Below are positions 8,041 to 17,644 of a DNA stretch of 64,000 nt, one piece after another (the first letter of the stretch is position 1; each line of letters begins with the position of its first letter). Made by a program: the position numbers and the translations under genes. The stretch lies in assembly GCA_037381915.1 (NCBI GenBank), contig JARRQJ010000007.1, forward strand, positions 8,556 to 72,555, read 5' to 3'. This DNA is from JARRQJ01 sp037381915 (GTDB lineage Bacteria > Pseudomonadota > Gammaproteobacteria > DRLM01). The notes under the pieces were generated by a model, which saw only the letters and a program-made list of their open reading frames with translations, ran no database searches and was not told where the DNA came from.

Positions 8041-8333
8041 ACGCCAAGGCCTCCCCGGGCACGGAGCGCCCGCCGTTCAGGACCTTGGCCGTGTTGATGG
8101 TGCTGGTGATGGCGTCGGCGTTTGCCGTGATCTATGCCAAGCATCAAAGCCGCAAACTGTTCGTCGAGCTACAAGCCTTGCATAAGGCGCGGGATGACAT
8201 GGATATCGAGTGGGGACAACTCCAGCTGGAGCAGAGCACCCTGGCCACCCATAGCCGCGTAGAGGGGACCGCCAGCAACAAATTGGGCATGGTGATTCCG
8301 GATGCGAAACAAGTGGTGATTCTGCGGCCATGA
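8037..8333 (+). CDS. ftsL: Cell division protein FtsL
   Basis: FtsL is a bitopic divisome protein that, with FtsB and FtsQ, controls activation of FtsWI septal synthesis. The 98-residue product has a short cytoplasmic N-terminus, one membrane segment (about 16-36, LAVLMVLVMASAFAVIY) and a periplasmic coiled coil (about 38-75). It ends with the conserved region KLGMVIPDAKQVVIL. It is recognised mainly by position between rsmH and ftsI and by this architecture. It overlaps both neighbours by 4 bases (ATGA). Confidence 0.9.
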   Translation: MNAKASPGTERPPFRTLAVLMVLVMASAFAVIYAKHQSRKLFVELQALHKARDDMDIEWGQLQLEQSTLATHSRVEGTASNKLGMVIPDAKQVVILRP

Positions 8334-10042
8334 GGAGGCGTCACGTCACGGCGTCTTATCGGGGGCGCAGGGTCTTTCTGGTGAGTGTGATGCTGGCGGC
8401 GGTGGGTCTATTGATAGGGAGGGCGGTGGACTTGCAGGTGTTGCATAGCGCCTTTCTGCTTGAGCAGGGCGACGCGCGCTCTTTACGGGTCGTGAGCATT
8501 CCCGCCCATCGCGGCATGATCACCGACCGCAACGGCGAACCGCTGGCCATCAGCACCCCGGTGGATTCCATCTGGGCCGATCCCCAGCTGCTGTCGAACG
8601 CCTCGGCACAACTGCCGCGCCTGGCGAAGCTGCTCGATCTCGATGTGCGCTGGATCAAGGATCGTCTGCACGAGAACGCCAATCGCGAATTCGTGTATCT
8701 CAAGCGCGCCATGCCGCCGGCGCGGGCGGACAAGGTGATGGCGCTGAACATCTCCGGGGTGTTCAAGCAACGCGAATACCGCCGCTATTATCCCGCCGGT
8801 GAGGTAACCGGGCATGTCCTGGGGTTCACCAATGTGGACGACGTGGGGCAAGAGGGTGCGGAGTTGACCTATGAGAAATTGTTGCGCGGCACGCCGGGCA
8901 GTATGCGGGTGATCAAGGATCGACTGGGGCGCATCGTGGAAACCGTGGAGCGCATCAGCGAGCCGGTCCCCGGCCATAATCTCAAACTCAGCATCGACAA
9001 GCGTATTCAGTATCTCGCCTACCGCGAACTGAAGGCCACGGTGCAGGAGACCCACGCCGCATCCGGTTCGGCGGTGATACTGGACGTCAAGACCGGTGAG
9101 GTGCTCGCCATGGTCAATCAGCCCAGTTACAATCCCAACAACCGCGATAGTCTGCGCAGCAGCCATTACCGCAATCGCGCCGTTACCGATGTGTTTGAAC
9201 CGGGGTCGACGGTGAAGCCGTTTACCATCGCCATGGCCTTGGAATCCGGACGCTACCGCCCTAATACCATGATCGATACCCGGCCGGGTACCCTGCGGGT
9301 CGGACCCAACACCATCCACGATACCCACGACTACGGCCTGATCAATGTAAGCAAGGTCATCGCCAAGTCGAGCAATGTCGGTGCGAGTAAGATCGCCCTG
9401 TCGCTGCCGGCCGCAAGCCTGTGGAACATGTTTCACAAAGTCGGCTTCGGCTCCCTGAGCGGCGCTAAGTTCCCGGGCGAGACCGCCGGTACCCTGCCGG
9501 ATTACCATCGTTGGTACCCCATCGATCACGCCACCTTTTCCTTCGGCTACGGCCTGTCGGTTTCCACCTTGCAGCTGGCACGGGCCTACGCGGCGCTGGC
9601 GGCCGGCGGCGTGCTCAAACCGGTGTCGTTCGTTCCGGTCGAGCGGACGCCCGGGGGTGAGAGGGTGATGAGCGTCAAGACCGCGCGGCAGGTGATCACC
9701 ATGATGGACGGCGTCGTCAGCGATGAAGGCACCGGTGAGCTGGCGCGCGTCCCCGGTTATCACGTCGCTGGAAAGACCGGCACGGTGCGCAAATCCATTC
9801 CCGGCGGCTACGCGGAGGACAAGTACGTGGCCTTGTTCGCGGGCATGATCCCCGCGACCCGTCCGAGCCTGGTGATGGTGGTGATGATCAACGACCCGCG
9901 CAGCGCCAAATTTTACGGCGGCTCCGTGGCGGCGCCGGTGTTCAGCCGGGTGATGGGCGAGGCCATGCGCCTGCTGGATATCGCTCCGGACGATCTGCCT
10001 TCGCTGAATGGGGCGAAGGTGGCCAGGGTGGAGGTGTTATGA
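8330..10042 (+). CDS. ftsI: Septal peptidoglycan transpeptidase FtsI (PBP3)
   Basis: FtsI is the monofunctional class B penicillin-binding protein that cross-links septal peptidoglycan in complex with FtsW. The 570 residues comprise a short cytoplasmic part, one membrane anchor (about 15-33), the PBP dimer/pedestal domain (about 55-210) and the transpeptidase domain (about 240-550). Active-site motifs are all present: STVK with nucleophile Ser293, SSN at 347-349 and KTGT at 482-485. It overlaps ftsL and murE by 4 bases each. Confidence 0.97.
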   Translation: MRRRHVTASYRGRRVFLVSVMLAAVGLLIGRAVDLQVLHSAFLLEQGDARSLRVVSIPAHRGMITDRNGEPLAISTPVDSIWADPQLLSNASAQLPRLAKLLDLDVRWIKDRLHENANREFVYLKRAMPPARADKVMALNISGVFKQREYRRYYPAGEVTGHVLGFTNVDDVGQEGAELTYEKLLRGTPGSMRVIKDRLGRIVETVERISEPVPGHNLKLSIDKRIQYLAYRELKATVQETHAASGSAVILDVKTGEVLAMVNQPSYNPNNRDSLRSSHYRNRAVTDVFEPGSTVKPFTIAMALESGRYRPNTMIDTRPGTLRVGPNTIHDTHDYGLINVSKVIAKSSNVGASKIALSLPAASLWNMFHKVGFGSLSGAKFPGETAGTLPDYHRWYPIDHATFSFGYGLSVSTLQLARAYAALAAGGVLKPVSFVPVERTPGGERVMSVKTARQVITMMDGVVSDEGTGELARVPGYHVAGKTGTVRKSIPGGYAEDKYVALFAGMIPATRPSLVMVVMINDPRSAKFYGGSVAAPVFSRVMGEAMRLLDIAPDDLPSLNGAKVARVEVL

Positions 10043-11562
10043 TGCCCGCGCAACAGACCCCGTCTGGCAGCGTCACCCTAAACCAATTGCTGGAAGGGAT
10101 CGCGACGCTCGGCGCGGGCGAAGACCGAACGGTGACCGGCGTCGCCTTGGACAGCCGGCAAGTGCGCCCGGGTTATTTGTTCCTGGCCTGCAGCGGTCTG
10201 ATGCAGCGCGGTCACGATTATATCGCCGCCGCTGTGGCGCAGGGGGCGAGCGCGGTGGCCTACGATGTGGCGGAAGGCGAAGCCGCGTTTCTGTCGGCGC
10301 AAGTGGGCGACGTGCCCCTGCTGGCGGTGAGTGATCTCTCGCAACAGGCCGGTGTGATCGCCGAGCGGTTCTACGCTTACCCTTCACGGAATTTATGGGT
10401 GGTGGGTATCACCGGCACCAACGGCAAGACCTCCTGTGCCCAGTTTCTCGCCCATGCGCTGAACCAAGCCGACAGTCCCTGCGGCATTATCGGCACCCTG
10501 GGCAACGGCCTGGTCGGGCACTTGCAAGCGGGGACCCACACCACTCCCGACGCCGTCAGTCTGCATCGCTTGTTGGCGGAGCTGCGCGCCGCCGGTGCGC
10601 GCAGCGTGGCCATGGAGGTCTCTTCTCATGCACTGGACCAAGGGCGGGTGGCCGGGGTCCAGTTTACCGCCGCAGTGTTTACCAATCTGAGCCGCGATCA
10701 TCTGGATTACCACGGCGATATGGCCAGCTACGCGGTGGCCAAGCAACGATTATTTCATGCCGCCGAACTGCGTTACGCCGTCGTCAACGGCGACGACGTA
10801 TTTGGGTGCGAGGTCCTCGCCAATCTGCCTCCGGCGGTGACGGCGGTGAGTTATGGTTTCGGTGGACCGGTCGCGCCGGACTTGCCCCATGTCCAAGGGA
10901 TCATTGAGCGGCAGACCCGCAGCGGCCTGAGCATGACGGTAAAGAGCGACTGGGGCGACGGCCAACTGCACGTTCCCCTCCTCGGGCGTTTCAACGCCAG
11001 CAACCTTTTGGCGGCAGCGGCCACCCTGCTGGTGAGCGGCGTGCCCGTGGCCGAGACCCTGCAGCGCCTGGGGGCGGTGCGACCGGTGACGGGACGCATG
11101 GAATGTTTCGGCGGCGACGGCCGGCGGCCGCTGGTGGTAGTGGACTACGCCCACACCCCCGATGCCCTGGAGCAGGTACTGATAGCGCTGCGCGAGCATT
11201 GTCGCGGGAAATTGTGGTGCGTGTTCGGCTGCGGCGGTGATCGCGACCGCGGCAAGCGCTCACTGATGGGGGCCGCGGCGGCGCGCCTGGCGGATAAGCT
11301 GGTCATCACCGACGACAACCCGCGCGGCGAAGACCCGGCGCAGATCACATCCGAGATCCTGGCCGGTATCGGTGATGCGGCGGCGGAGGTGATCCATGAC
11401 CGCAGCAGCGCCATTGCCGCCGCCATCCGCGAGGCCGTTGCCGACGACGTGGTGTTGATCGCCGGCAAGGGGCACGAGACCAGCCAGCAGATCGGCGCGC
11501 GCAAATTGGTATTCCGCGATCAGGACGAGGTGCAGCGGCATTTGGCGGGGGGAGGGGCATGA
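10039..11562 (+). CDS. murE: UDP-MurNAc-L-Ala-D-Glu:meso-diaminopimelate ligase MurE
   Basis: MurE adds meso-diaminopimelate to the UDP-MurNAc-dipeptide using ATP in the cytoplasm. The 507-residue Mur ligase has the ATP loop GTNGKT at 126-131, the carbamylated-Lys region, and DNPR at 426-429 (within ITDDNPRGEDP), the signature for diaminopimelate rather than lysine. That indicates ordinary Gram-negative peptidoglycan. ATG 10039 overlaps the ftsI stop; the next codon is also ATG. It overlaps murF by 4 bases. Confidence 0.97.
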   Translation: MMPAQQTPSGSVTLNQLLEGIATLGAGEDRTVTGVALDSRQVRPGYLFLACSGLMQRGHDYIAAAVAQGASAVAYDVAEGEAAFLSAQVGDVPLLAVSDLSQQAGVIAERFYAYPSRNLWVVGITGTNGKTSCAQFLAHALNQADSPCGIIGTLGNGLVGHLQAGTHTTPDAVSLHRLLAELRAAGARSVAMEVSSHALDQGRVAGVQFTAAVFTNLSRDHLDYHGDMASYAVAKQRLFHAAELRYAVVNGDDVFGCEVLANLPPAVTAVSYGFGGPVAPDLPHVQGIIERQTRSGLSMTVKSDWGDGQLHVPLLGRFNASNLLAAAATLLVSGVPVAETLQRLGAVRPVTGRMECFGGDGRRPLVVVDYAHTPDALEQVLIALREHCRGKLWCVFGCGGDRDRGKRSLMGAAAARLADKLVITDDNPRGEDPAQITSEILAGIGDAAAEVIHDRSSAIAAAIREAVADDVVLIAGKGHETSQQIGARKLVFRDQDEVQRHLAGGGA

Positions 11563-12938
11563 TGGCGCTCAGTCAAGCCGCCGCCATGGCCGGTGGCCGC
11601 ATGGAGGGTGCGGATGTGAATTGCACCAGTGTCAGCATCGATACGCGCACCCTGCAGCCCGGTGCCCTGTTTGTGGCCTTGCAGGGACCGAATTTCGACG
11701 GCCACGACTTCGTGGACGCGGCGAGCAAGAGGGGCGCGGCTGCGGCCATGGTGCATCGCCCGGTTGATCACGGCTTGCCGGTCATTCATGTGGACGACAC
11801 CCGCCTGGCCCTGGGGCGTCTCGCCGCGGCATGGCGCGCCCGCCGCGATATCCCGGTGGTGGCGGTGACCGGCAGCAACGGCAAGACCACGGTGAAGGAG
11901 ATGATCGCGGCGATTTTGGCGCAACGCGGCGAAGTGCTCGCGACCCAGGGTAATTTGAACAACGACATCGGCGTACCGCTCACCCTGTTGCGCCTGCGGG
12001 ATAGCCATGACTGCGCAGTTATCGAAATGGGGGCCAATCATCCCGGCGAGATCGCGTACGTGGCGGGATTGGCCCGTCCCACCGTCGGGGTGGTCACCAA
12101 TGCCGGCGCGGCGCACCTGGAAGGGTTCGGCGGCCTCGAAGGGGTGGCGCGGGCCAAAGGGGAATTGTTTCAGGCCCTGGATACGGACGGCATGGCGGTG
12201 GTCAACGCGGACGATCGCTTTGCCGCATTGTGGCTGCAATTCATCGGAGCACGGCCGGTGCTGCGCTTCGGCCTGGAACAGGCGGCGGACGTCAGCGTCG
12301 TCCCGGGCACGGAGCAGATGGAGGTCGGCGACGTGCTGGCCTTGCGCTGCACATTGCGCACGCCCGCTGGCGATATCCCGATCCGCATGCACCTGTGCGG
12401 TCGGCACAATGTGATCAACGCCGGTGCCGCGGCGGCGGCGGCGGGGGCCGGTGCCGCGGACATCCAGCGCGGCCTGGCCAGCCTGCAAGCGGTAAAAGGT
12501 CGTCTGCAACTGCTGGTCGTCGCGCCCGAGCTGCGGGTGCTGGACGATACCTACAATGCCAACCCGACTTCCCTGCGGGCCGCCTTGCAGGTCCTCGCCG
12601 TGGCGCCGGGTAAGAAGCTGTTGGTGTTGGGCGACATGAGCGAGCTGGGTGCGGGCGCGGAAGGCTTGCACGGTGAATTGGGCGATGAGGCCCGTGCCGC
12701 CGGGGTGGAACAATTATTCACCGTCGGGGAGCTGAGCCGTTTCACCGCCCAGCGTTTCGGTGCCGGCGCCCGGCATTTTACCACCCAGGAAGAATTGATT
12801 GCGGCGCTGCGCGCCGGGCTGAACGGCAATGCCGGGCGGGTGGTCACGATCCTGGTGAAGGGGTCGCGCCGCATGCAGATGGAGCGGGTCGTGGCAGCAT
12901 TGGCATCCGGCGCGGCCGGATCGACGGGAGGGGCGTGA
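11559..12938 (+). CDS. murF: UDP-MurNAc-tripeptide:D-Ala-D-Ala ligase MurF
   Basis: MurF attaches the D-Ala-D-Ala dipeptide to complete the UDP-MurNAc-pentapeptide. The 459-residue protein shows the MurF N-terminal substrate domain with SIDTRTLQPGALFVAL, the ATP loop GSNGKTTVKE (105-114), IEMGANHPGEI, and DDTYNANPTSLRAAL in the C-terminal domain. Start ATG 11559 overlaps the murE stop and is preceded by a GGGGAGGGG purine run. Length is normal. Confidence 0.97.
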   Translation: MMALSQAAAMAGGRMEGADVNCTSVSIDTRTLQPGALFVALQGPNFDGHDFVDAASKRGAAAAMVHRPVDHGLPVIHVDDTRLALGRLAAAWRARRDIPVVAVTGSNGKTTVKEMIAAILAQRGEVLATQGNLNNDIGVPLTLLRLRDSHDCAVIEMGANHPGEIAYVAGLARPTVGVVTNAGAAHLEGFGGLEGVARAKGELFQALDTDGMAVVNADDRFAALWLQFIGARPVLRFGLEQAADVSVVPGTEQMEVGDVLALRCTLRTPAGDIPIRMHLCGRHNVINAGAAAAAAGAGAADIQRGLASLQAVKGRLQLLVVAPELRVLDDTYNANPTSLRAALQVLAVAPGKKLLVLGDMSELGAGAEGLHGELGDEARAAGVEQLFTVGELSRFTAQRFGAGARHFTTQEELIAALRAGLNGNAGRVVTILVKGSRRMQMERVVAALASGAAGSTGGA

Positions 12939-12943
12939 CGCTT

Positions 12944-14026
12944 ATGTTGCTCTATCTCACCGAGTGGCTGGCCGAACACTATCACGGGTTCAACGTATTT
13001 CAATACATCACCCTGCGCGCCATCCTCGGCGTGCTCACTTCCCTGGTGTTTTCGTTCATCATCGGTCCGACCATGATCCGGCGTTTGAGCCTGTTGCAGA
13101 TCGGTCAGCAGATTCGCGAGCTGGGACCGGAGAGTCATTTGAAGAAGGCCGGCACGCCCACCATGGGCGGTGCCCTGATCCTGGTGTCCATCGCGGTGAG
13201 CACCTTGTTGTGGTCGGAGCTGAATAACCGCTACGTGTGGCTGGTGTTGGGCGTCACTCTGTTGTTTGGGGTGATCGGCTGGGTGGACGATTATCGCAAG
13301 CTGGTGCTGAAGAATTCCAAGGGGCTGTCGGCCAAGGCCAAGTATTTCTGGCAGTCGGTGGTGGGCCTGACCGCCGCGGTGCTCCTGTACGTGGGTGCGC
13401 AGACCGCCGAAGAGACGCGTTTGGTAGTGCCCTTCCTCAAGGCCACCTATATAGAGGTGGGGGTCGGCTTCGTGGTGCTGGCATATCTGGTAATCGTCGG
13501 CGCCAGCAACGCGGTCAACCTCACCGACGGCCTGGATGGCCTGGCGATCATGCCCACAGTATTGGTGGCGGGGGCCCTGGGGATCTTCGCCTATGTCACC
13601 GGCCATGTGAAATTCGCCGAGTATCTGGGGATTCCCTATATCGCCGGTGTGGGCGAGCTGGCGGTGTTTTGCGGCGCCCTGGTCGGCGCTGGCCTGGGCT
13701 TTCTGTGGTTCAACGCCTATCCGGCGCAAGTCTTCATGGGGGATATCGGTGCCCTGGCGCTGGGCGCGGCCTTGGGGATTGTGGCGGTGATCGTGCGCCA
13801 GGAGATCGTGCTGTTCATCATGGGCGGCGTGTTCGTGATGGAGACCGTGTCGGTGATCCTGCAGGTGGCCTCGTTCAAGCTCACCGGCAAACGCCTGTTT
13901 CGCATGGCGCCGCTCCATCATCACTTCGAGTTGAAAGGCTGGCCGGAGCCGCGGGTGATCGTGCGTTTTTGGATCATCACCGTGTTGTTGGTGCTGGTCG
14001 GTTTGGCGAGTTTGAAGATCCGCTGA
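12944..14026 (+). CDS. mraY: Phospho-MurNAc-pentapeptide transferase MraY
   Basis: MraY is the inner-membrane enzyme that transfers phospho-MurNAc-pentapeptide to undecaprenyl phosphate, forming lipid I. I use ATG 12944, giving MLLYLTEWLAEHYHGFNVF, which aligns with the E. coli start and has a GGGAGGGG site about 9 bases upstream; GTG 12935, overlapping murF, is the alternative. 360 residues with about ten membrane segments. Catalytic features are DD at 115-116 (GWVDDYRK), NAVNLTDGLDGLA, MGDIGALALG and the His-rich loop HHHFELKGWPE. Confidence 0.96.
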   Translation: MLLYLTEWLAEHYHGFNVFQYITLRAILGVLTSLVFSFIIGPTMIRRLSLLQIGQQIRELGPESHLKKAGTPTMGGALILVSIAVSTLLWSELNNRYVWLVLGVTLLFGVIGWVDDYRKLVLKNSKGLSAKAKYFWQSVVGLTAAVLLYVGAQTAEETRLVVPFLKATYIEVGVGFVVLAYLVIVGASNAVNLTDGLDGLAIMPTVLVAGALGIFAYVTGHVKFAEYLGIPYIAGVGELAVFCGALVGAGLGFLWFNAYPAQVFMGDIGALALGAALGIVAVIVRQEIVLFIMGGVFVMETVSVILQVASFKLTGKRLFRMAPLHHHFELKGWPEPRVIVRFWIITVLLVLVGLASLKIR

Positions 14027-15399
14027 TGAAGCAGACGGCGGAGCAACGGGACTGGATGGCAATGACCGAGCGGGATATAGCCAATGTGATCGTGGGCCTG
14101 GGGAAGACCGGTTTGTCCTGCGCCCGTTATCTTGCCGCGCGCGGCGCGTCCTTCGTCGTCACCGATAGCCGCACTGTGCCGCCGGGGCTTGAAGAGCTGC
14201 ACCGCGATTTTCCCGACGTCCCAGTGTTTACGGGCGGCTTCGACGCCGCGGTGTTGGCGCGTGCGCGGCGGCTGATCGTCAGTCCCGGGGTGGCACTGAC
14301 GGAACCCGCCGTTGCTGCCGCGGTGCGCGACGGCGCGGAGGCCGTCGGCGACATCGAACTCTTCGCCCGCGAGGCGCGCGCGCCGGTGGTGGCGGTGACC
14401 GGTGCCAACGGCAAGAGCACAGTGACCACCTTGGTGGGTGAGATGATCCGTGATGCCGGATTCGTCGTGCGGGTCGGCGGCAATCTCGGCACCCCGGCAT
14501 TGGATCTATTGGCCACCCCGATCCCGGATTTTTACGCGCTGGAGCTGTCCAGTTTCCAATTGGAGACCACTTACAGTTTGAACGCGGCAGCGGCGGTGGT
14601 GCTCAACATCAGCCCCGATCACATGGATCGCTACGGCGATGTGAGCGAGTATGCCGCGGCCAAGCGGCGTATCTATCATGGCGACGGCGTCATGGTGATC
14701 AACCGTGACGATCCCCGGGTTGCGGCTATGATCGAGCCCGGCCGCAGGGTGGTGAGTTTCGGTCTGGACGCGCCGGGACAAGAGGATTTCGGGGTGCGCG
14801 ATTGCGACGGTTCGGTCTATCTGGCGAAGGGTGATGAATTTTTGCTGGCTGCTGCGGTACTGCGCCTCAAGGGCGGCCACAACATCGCCAATGCCCTGGC
14901 GGCCCTGGCCTTGGGCGAGGCGGTGGGTATCCCCATGGCGGGGATGCTTGCCAGCTTGCGCCGTTTTCCCGGCCTGCCCCACCGCACCCAATGGGTGGCG
15001 AGTCGCGACGGCGTCGACTGGTACAACGATTCCAAGGGTACCAATGTGGGAGCGACCCTGGCGGCTCTGCAGGGGATGCCGGGTAAGGTGGTGTTGATCG
15101 CCGGCGGTCTGGGAAAGGGACAGGACTTCACGCCCCTTAAGGCAGCGGTCGCCGCCAAGGCGCGGGCGGTGGTGTTGCTGGGGCGGGACGCCGCGCAGAT
15201 CGCACACGCCCTGGAGGGTGTGGTACCGGTGATCCACGTAAACGACATGGATGAGGCTGTGGAGCAGGCGGGATCCCTGGCACAGGCGGGCGATAGCGTA
15301 TTGCTGTCGCCCGCTTGCGCCAGCTTCGACATGTTCAGGGGTTATGAGCATCGCGGTGACGTGTTCAGCGCGGCAGTGTGCAGGGGGCAGGCATGTTGA
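14026..15399 (+). CDS. murD: UDP-MurNAc-L-alanine:D-glutamate ligase MurD
   Basis: MurD adds D-glutamate to UDP-MurNAc-L-Ala. The frame is open far upstream, but the coding start is ATG 14026, in a TGATG overlap with the mraY stop. The 457-residue protein has the N-terminal Rossmann-like UDP-binding domain (VIVGLGKTGLSCARYLA), the ATP loop GANGKS at 126-131, NISPDHMDRY, and WYNDSKGTNVGAT opening the C-terminal domain. Overlaps ftsW by 7 bases. Confidence 0.96.
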   Translation: MKQTAEQRDWMAMTERDIANVIVGLGKTGLSCARYLAARGASFVVTDSRTVPPGLEELHRDFPDVPVFTGGFDAAVLARARRLIVSPGVALTEPAVAAAVRDGAEAVGDIELFAREARAPVVAVTGANGKSTVTTLVGEMIRDAGFVVRVGGNLGTPALDLLATPIPDFYALELSSFQLETTYSLNAAAAVVLNISPDHMDRYGDVSEYAAAKRRIYHGDGVMVINRDDPRVAAMIEPGRRVVSFGLDAPGQEDFGVRDCDGSVYLAKGDEFLLAAAVLRLKGGHNIANALAALALGEAVGIPMAGMLASLRRFPGLPHRTQWVASRDGVDWYNDSKGTNVGATLAALQGMPGKVVLIAGGLGKGQDFTPLKAAVAAKARAVVLLGRDAAQIAHALEGVVPVIHVNDMDEAVEQAGSLAQAGDSVLLSPACASFDMFRGYEHRGDVFSAAVCRGQAC

Positions 15400-16583
15400 A
15401 ACTTGCCCGTCTATCACCCTTTGCATTCATGCAACAGGCCCAGGCGCGCAACAGCGCCGAACTGGGGCCATGGTATGACGGTTGGTTGCTGGGGGCGGCG
15501 GTGGCCTTATTGGCCCTGGGCCTGGTGATGGTGGCGTCGGCCTCGGTGAGCCTGGCGGATCGTCAGTTCGGACAACCCTTCTATTATTCCTTGCGGCAAT
15601 TCCTGTTCGTCGGCGTCGGATTGGCGGCGGCAGCGGTGGTGGTGCGCACTCGACTCATGTATTGGGAAAAGGGCGGGGTGGTGCTATTGATCGTCGGGGC
15701 GGCGTTGCTGGTGATGGTGTTGATTCCCGGCGTGGGGCGACAGGTCAACGGCAGCACCCGCTGGCTGCCCTTCGGCGTCTTCAATCTGCAGGCCTCAGAA
15801 TTGGTGAAGCTGTTCGTCATCGTCTATCTGGCGGGTTACCTGGTGCGCCGCGGCGAGGAGGTGCGCAATTCCATCAAGGGCTTTTTAAAGCCGTTGGCGA
15901 TTCTGGCGGTGTTGTCGGTGTTATTGCTGCTGGAGCCAGACTTCGGCAGCACCGCGGTGATGTTCGCCACCGCCTTGGCCATGATGTTTCTCGCCGGCGT
16001 GCGCCTGTGGGAATTCTTTGCGCTGCTGGCCGTGGTGGTGGCGGCGCTGGCGGGACTGGCCATGTCGTCGCCTTACCGTCTCGAGCGTCTGACCACCTTC
16101 CTTAATCCCTGGGCGGATCCCTTCAACAGTGGTTTCCAACTTACCCAGGCCTTGATCGCCATCGGTCGCGGCGAATGGTTCGGCGTCGGTCTGGGCGGCT
16201 CGATTCAAAAATTGTTCTACCTGCCCGAGGCGCATACCGATTTCCTGTTCGCCGTACTGGCGGAGGAATTGGGTTTGCTGGGGGTGGTGAGCGTGATCGT
16301 CCTGTTTACCCTGGTGGTGTGGCGCGCGTTCGTCATCGCTTATCGGTCCGAGCAAAGCGGAAACCGTTTCGCCGGCTATCTGGCCTACGGCATCGGGATG
16401 TGGATCGGCCTGCAGGCCTTCATCAATATGGGCGTGAACATGGGGGCCTTGCCCACCAAGGGTTTGACCCTGCCGCTCATGAGCTACGGCGGTTCCAGCA
16501 TTATCGTGATGTGCATCGCCGTGGCCTTGGTGTTGCGCGTCGATTATGAGACGCGCTTTCCGCGTGGGAGGTCGGGCCGATGA
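15393..16583 (+). CDS. ftsW: SEDS peptidoglycan polymerase FtsW
   Basis: FtsW is the lipid II-polymerising glycosyltransferase of the divisome, partnered with FtsI. The 396-residue protein has about ten membrane helices. SEDS signatures visible are STRWLPFGVFNLQASELVK, LEPDFGSTAVM, the large periplasmic loop containing FNSGFQLTQALIAIGRGEWFG, LPEAHTDFLFAV, and the C-terminal LTLPLMSYGGSSII. ATG 15393 lies inside the end of murD; an in-frame GTG at 15378 is less likely. Confidence 0.96.
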   Translation: MLKLARLSPFAFMQQAQARNSAELGPWYDGWLLGAAVALLALGLVMVASASVSLADRQFGQPFYYSLRQFLFVGVGLAAAAVVVRTRLMYWEKGGVVLLIVGAALLVMVLIPGVGRQVNGSTRWLPFGVFNLQASELVKLFVIVYLAGYLVRRGEEVRNSIKGFLKPLAILAVLSVLLLLEPDFGSTAVMFATALAMMFLAGVRLWEFFALLAVVVAALAGLAMSSPYRLERLTTFLNPWADPFNSGFQLTQALIAIGRGEWFGVGLGGSIQKLFYLPEAHTDFLFAVLAEELGLLGVVSVIVLFTLVVWRAFVIAYRSEQSGNRFAGYLAYGIGMWIGLQAFINMGVNMGALPTKGLTLPLMSYGGSSIIVMCIAVALVLRVDYETRFPRGRSGR

Positions 16584-17644
16584 TGCGGGTGATGATCATG
16601 GCGGGCGGTACCGGCGGCCACGTGTTCCCCGCGCTGGCGGTGGCGGCGGAGTTGCGCGAGCGCGGTGCCGAGGTGTTTTGGCTGGGCACGCGCCAGGGGC
16701 TGGAGGCCAAGGTGGTGCCAGCGGCTGGGATCGGCATGGAATGGTTGGCGGTATCCGGCTTGCGCGGTAAAGGTTGGACGGCCTGGCTGCTGGCACCGGC
16801 GCGATTGTTGTGGGCGAGCCTGCAGGTGCTGGCGGTGATGTTGCGCCGGCGGCCGGTGGTAGTGTTGGGCATGGGCGGCTTCGTCACCGGTCCCGGCGGC
16901 GTCGTGACGTGGCTGCTGCGCAAGCCCCTGGTGATCCATGAGCAGAACGCCATTGCCGGTTTGACCAACCGCCTGCTGGCGCCCCTGGCGCAGCGGGTGT
17001 TGGAGGCCTTTCCCGGTACGTTCCACGGCAAGCATGTCACTCATACCGGCAATCCGGTCCGTCGCGCCATCGCCGCCTTGCCTGTACCCGAGGAGCGCTT
17101 CAAGGGACGGGGTGGCGTATTGCGGCTGCTGGTGTTGGGCGGCAGTCTCGGCGCGCGCGCCTTGAACGAAGTGGTGCCGGTGGCGTTGGCGCAATTGCCG
17201 TCCCGTCCCGAGGTCTGGCATCAGGCGGGGAGCCGCAATCTGGAGGAGACCCTGGAACATTATCGCGCCGCCGCCGTGACGGCTCGGGTGGAACCCTTTA
17301 TCGACGATATGGCCGTCGCCTATGGCTGGGCGGACTTGGTGGTGTGTCGCGCGGGTGCCTTGACGGTGGCGGAACTGGCGGCGGCGGGGGTGGGTGCGAT
17401 CCTGGTGCCTTATCCCCATGCGGTGGATGACCACCAGACCCGCAATGCAGCTTATCTGAGCGATGCCGGTGCGGCGGTGGTGGTGCAGCAGCGGGAGTTT
17501 ACCCCCGACCGCCTGTGCGAGTTGCTTGCCACCCTGGTGGAGCGTTCCCACCTGTTGACCATGGCCCGGGCGGCCCGAGACTTAGCCCAGCCGGAGGCGG
17601 CGGCGACGGTGGCCGCATTGTGCTGGGAGGCGGCCCATGGCTGA
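16580..17644 (+). CDS. murG: Lipid II synthase MurG
   Basis: MurG is the membrane-associated N-acetylglucosamine transferase that converts lipid I to lipid II. The 354 residues form two Rossmann (GT-B) domains. The N-terminal glycine loop is MAGGTGGHVFPALAV. Later motifs are GMGGFVTGPGG, HEQNAIAGLTNRLL, VLGGSLGARALNEVVP, and the UDP-GlcNAc site around CRAGALTVAELAAAG. It overlaps ftsW by 4 bases and murC by 8. Confidence 0.96.
   Translation: MMRVMIMAGGTGGHVFPALAVAAELRERGAEVFWLGTRQGLEAKVVPAAGIGMEWLAVSGLRGKGWTAWLLAPARLLWASLQVLAVMLRRRPVVVLGMGGFVTGPGGVVTWLLRKPLVIHEQNAIAGLTNRLLAPLAQRVLEAFPGTFHGKHVTHTGNPVRRAIAALPVPEERFKGRGGVLRLLVLGGSLGARALNEVVPVALAQLPSRPEVWHQAGSRNLEETLEHYRAAAVTARVEPFIDDMAVAYGWADLVVCRAGALTVAELAAAGVGAILVPYPHAVDDHQTRNAAYLSDAGAAVVVQQREFTPDRLCELLATLVERSHLLTMARAARDLAQPEAAATVAALCWEAAHG

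Noticed and set aside
8483..9763. 426-codon open frame antisense to ftsI
   Set aside because: Shadow frame; ftsI carries all three penicillin-binding motifs on the other strand.
13237..14025. Upstream part of the long frame that ends as murD, which could suggest a large fusion protein
   Set aside because: This part is out of frame inside mraY and is Arg/Gly-rich; murD begins at ATG 14026 overlapping the mraY stop.
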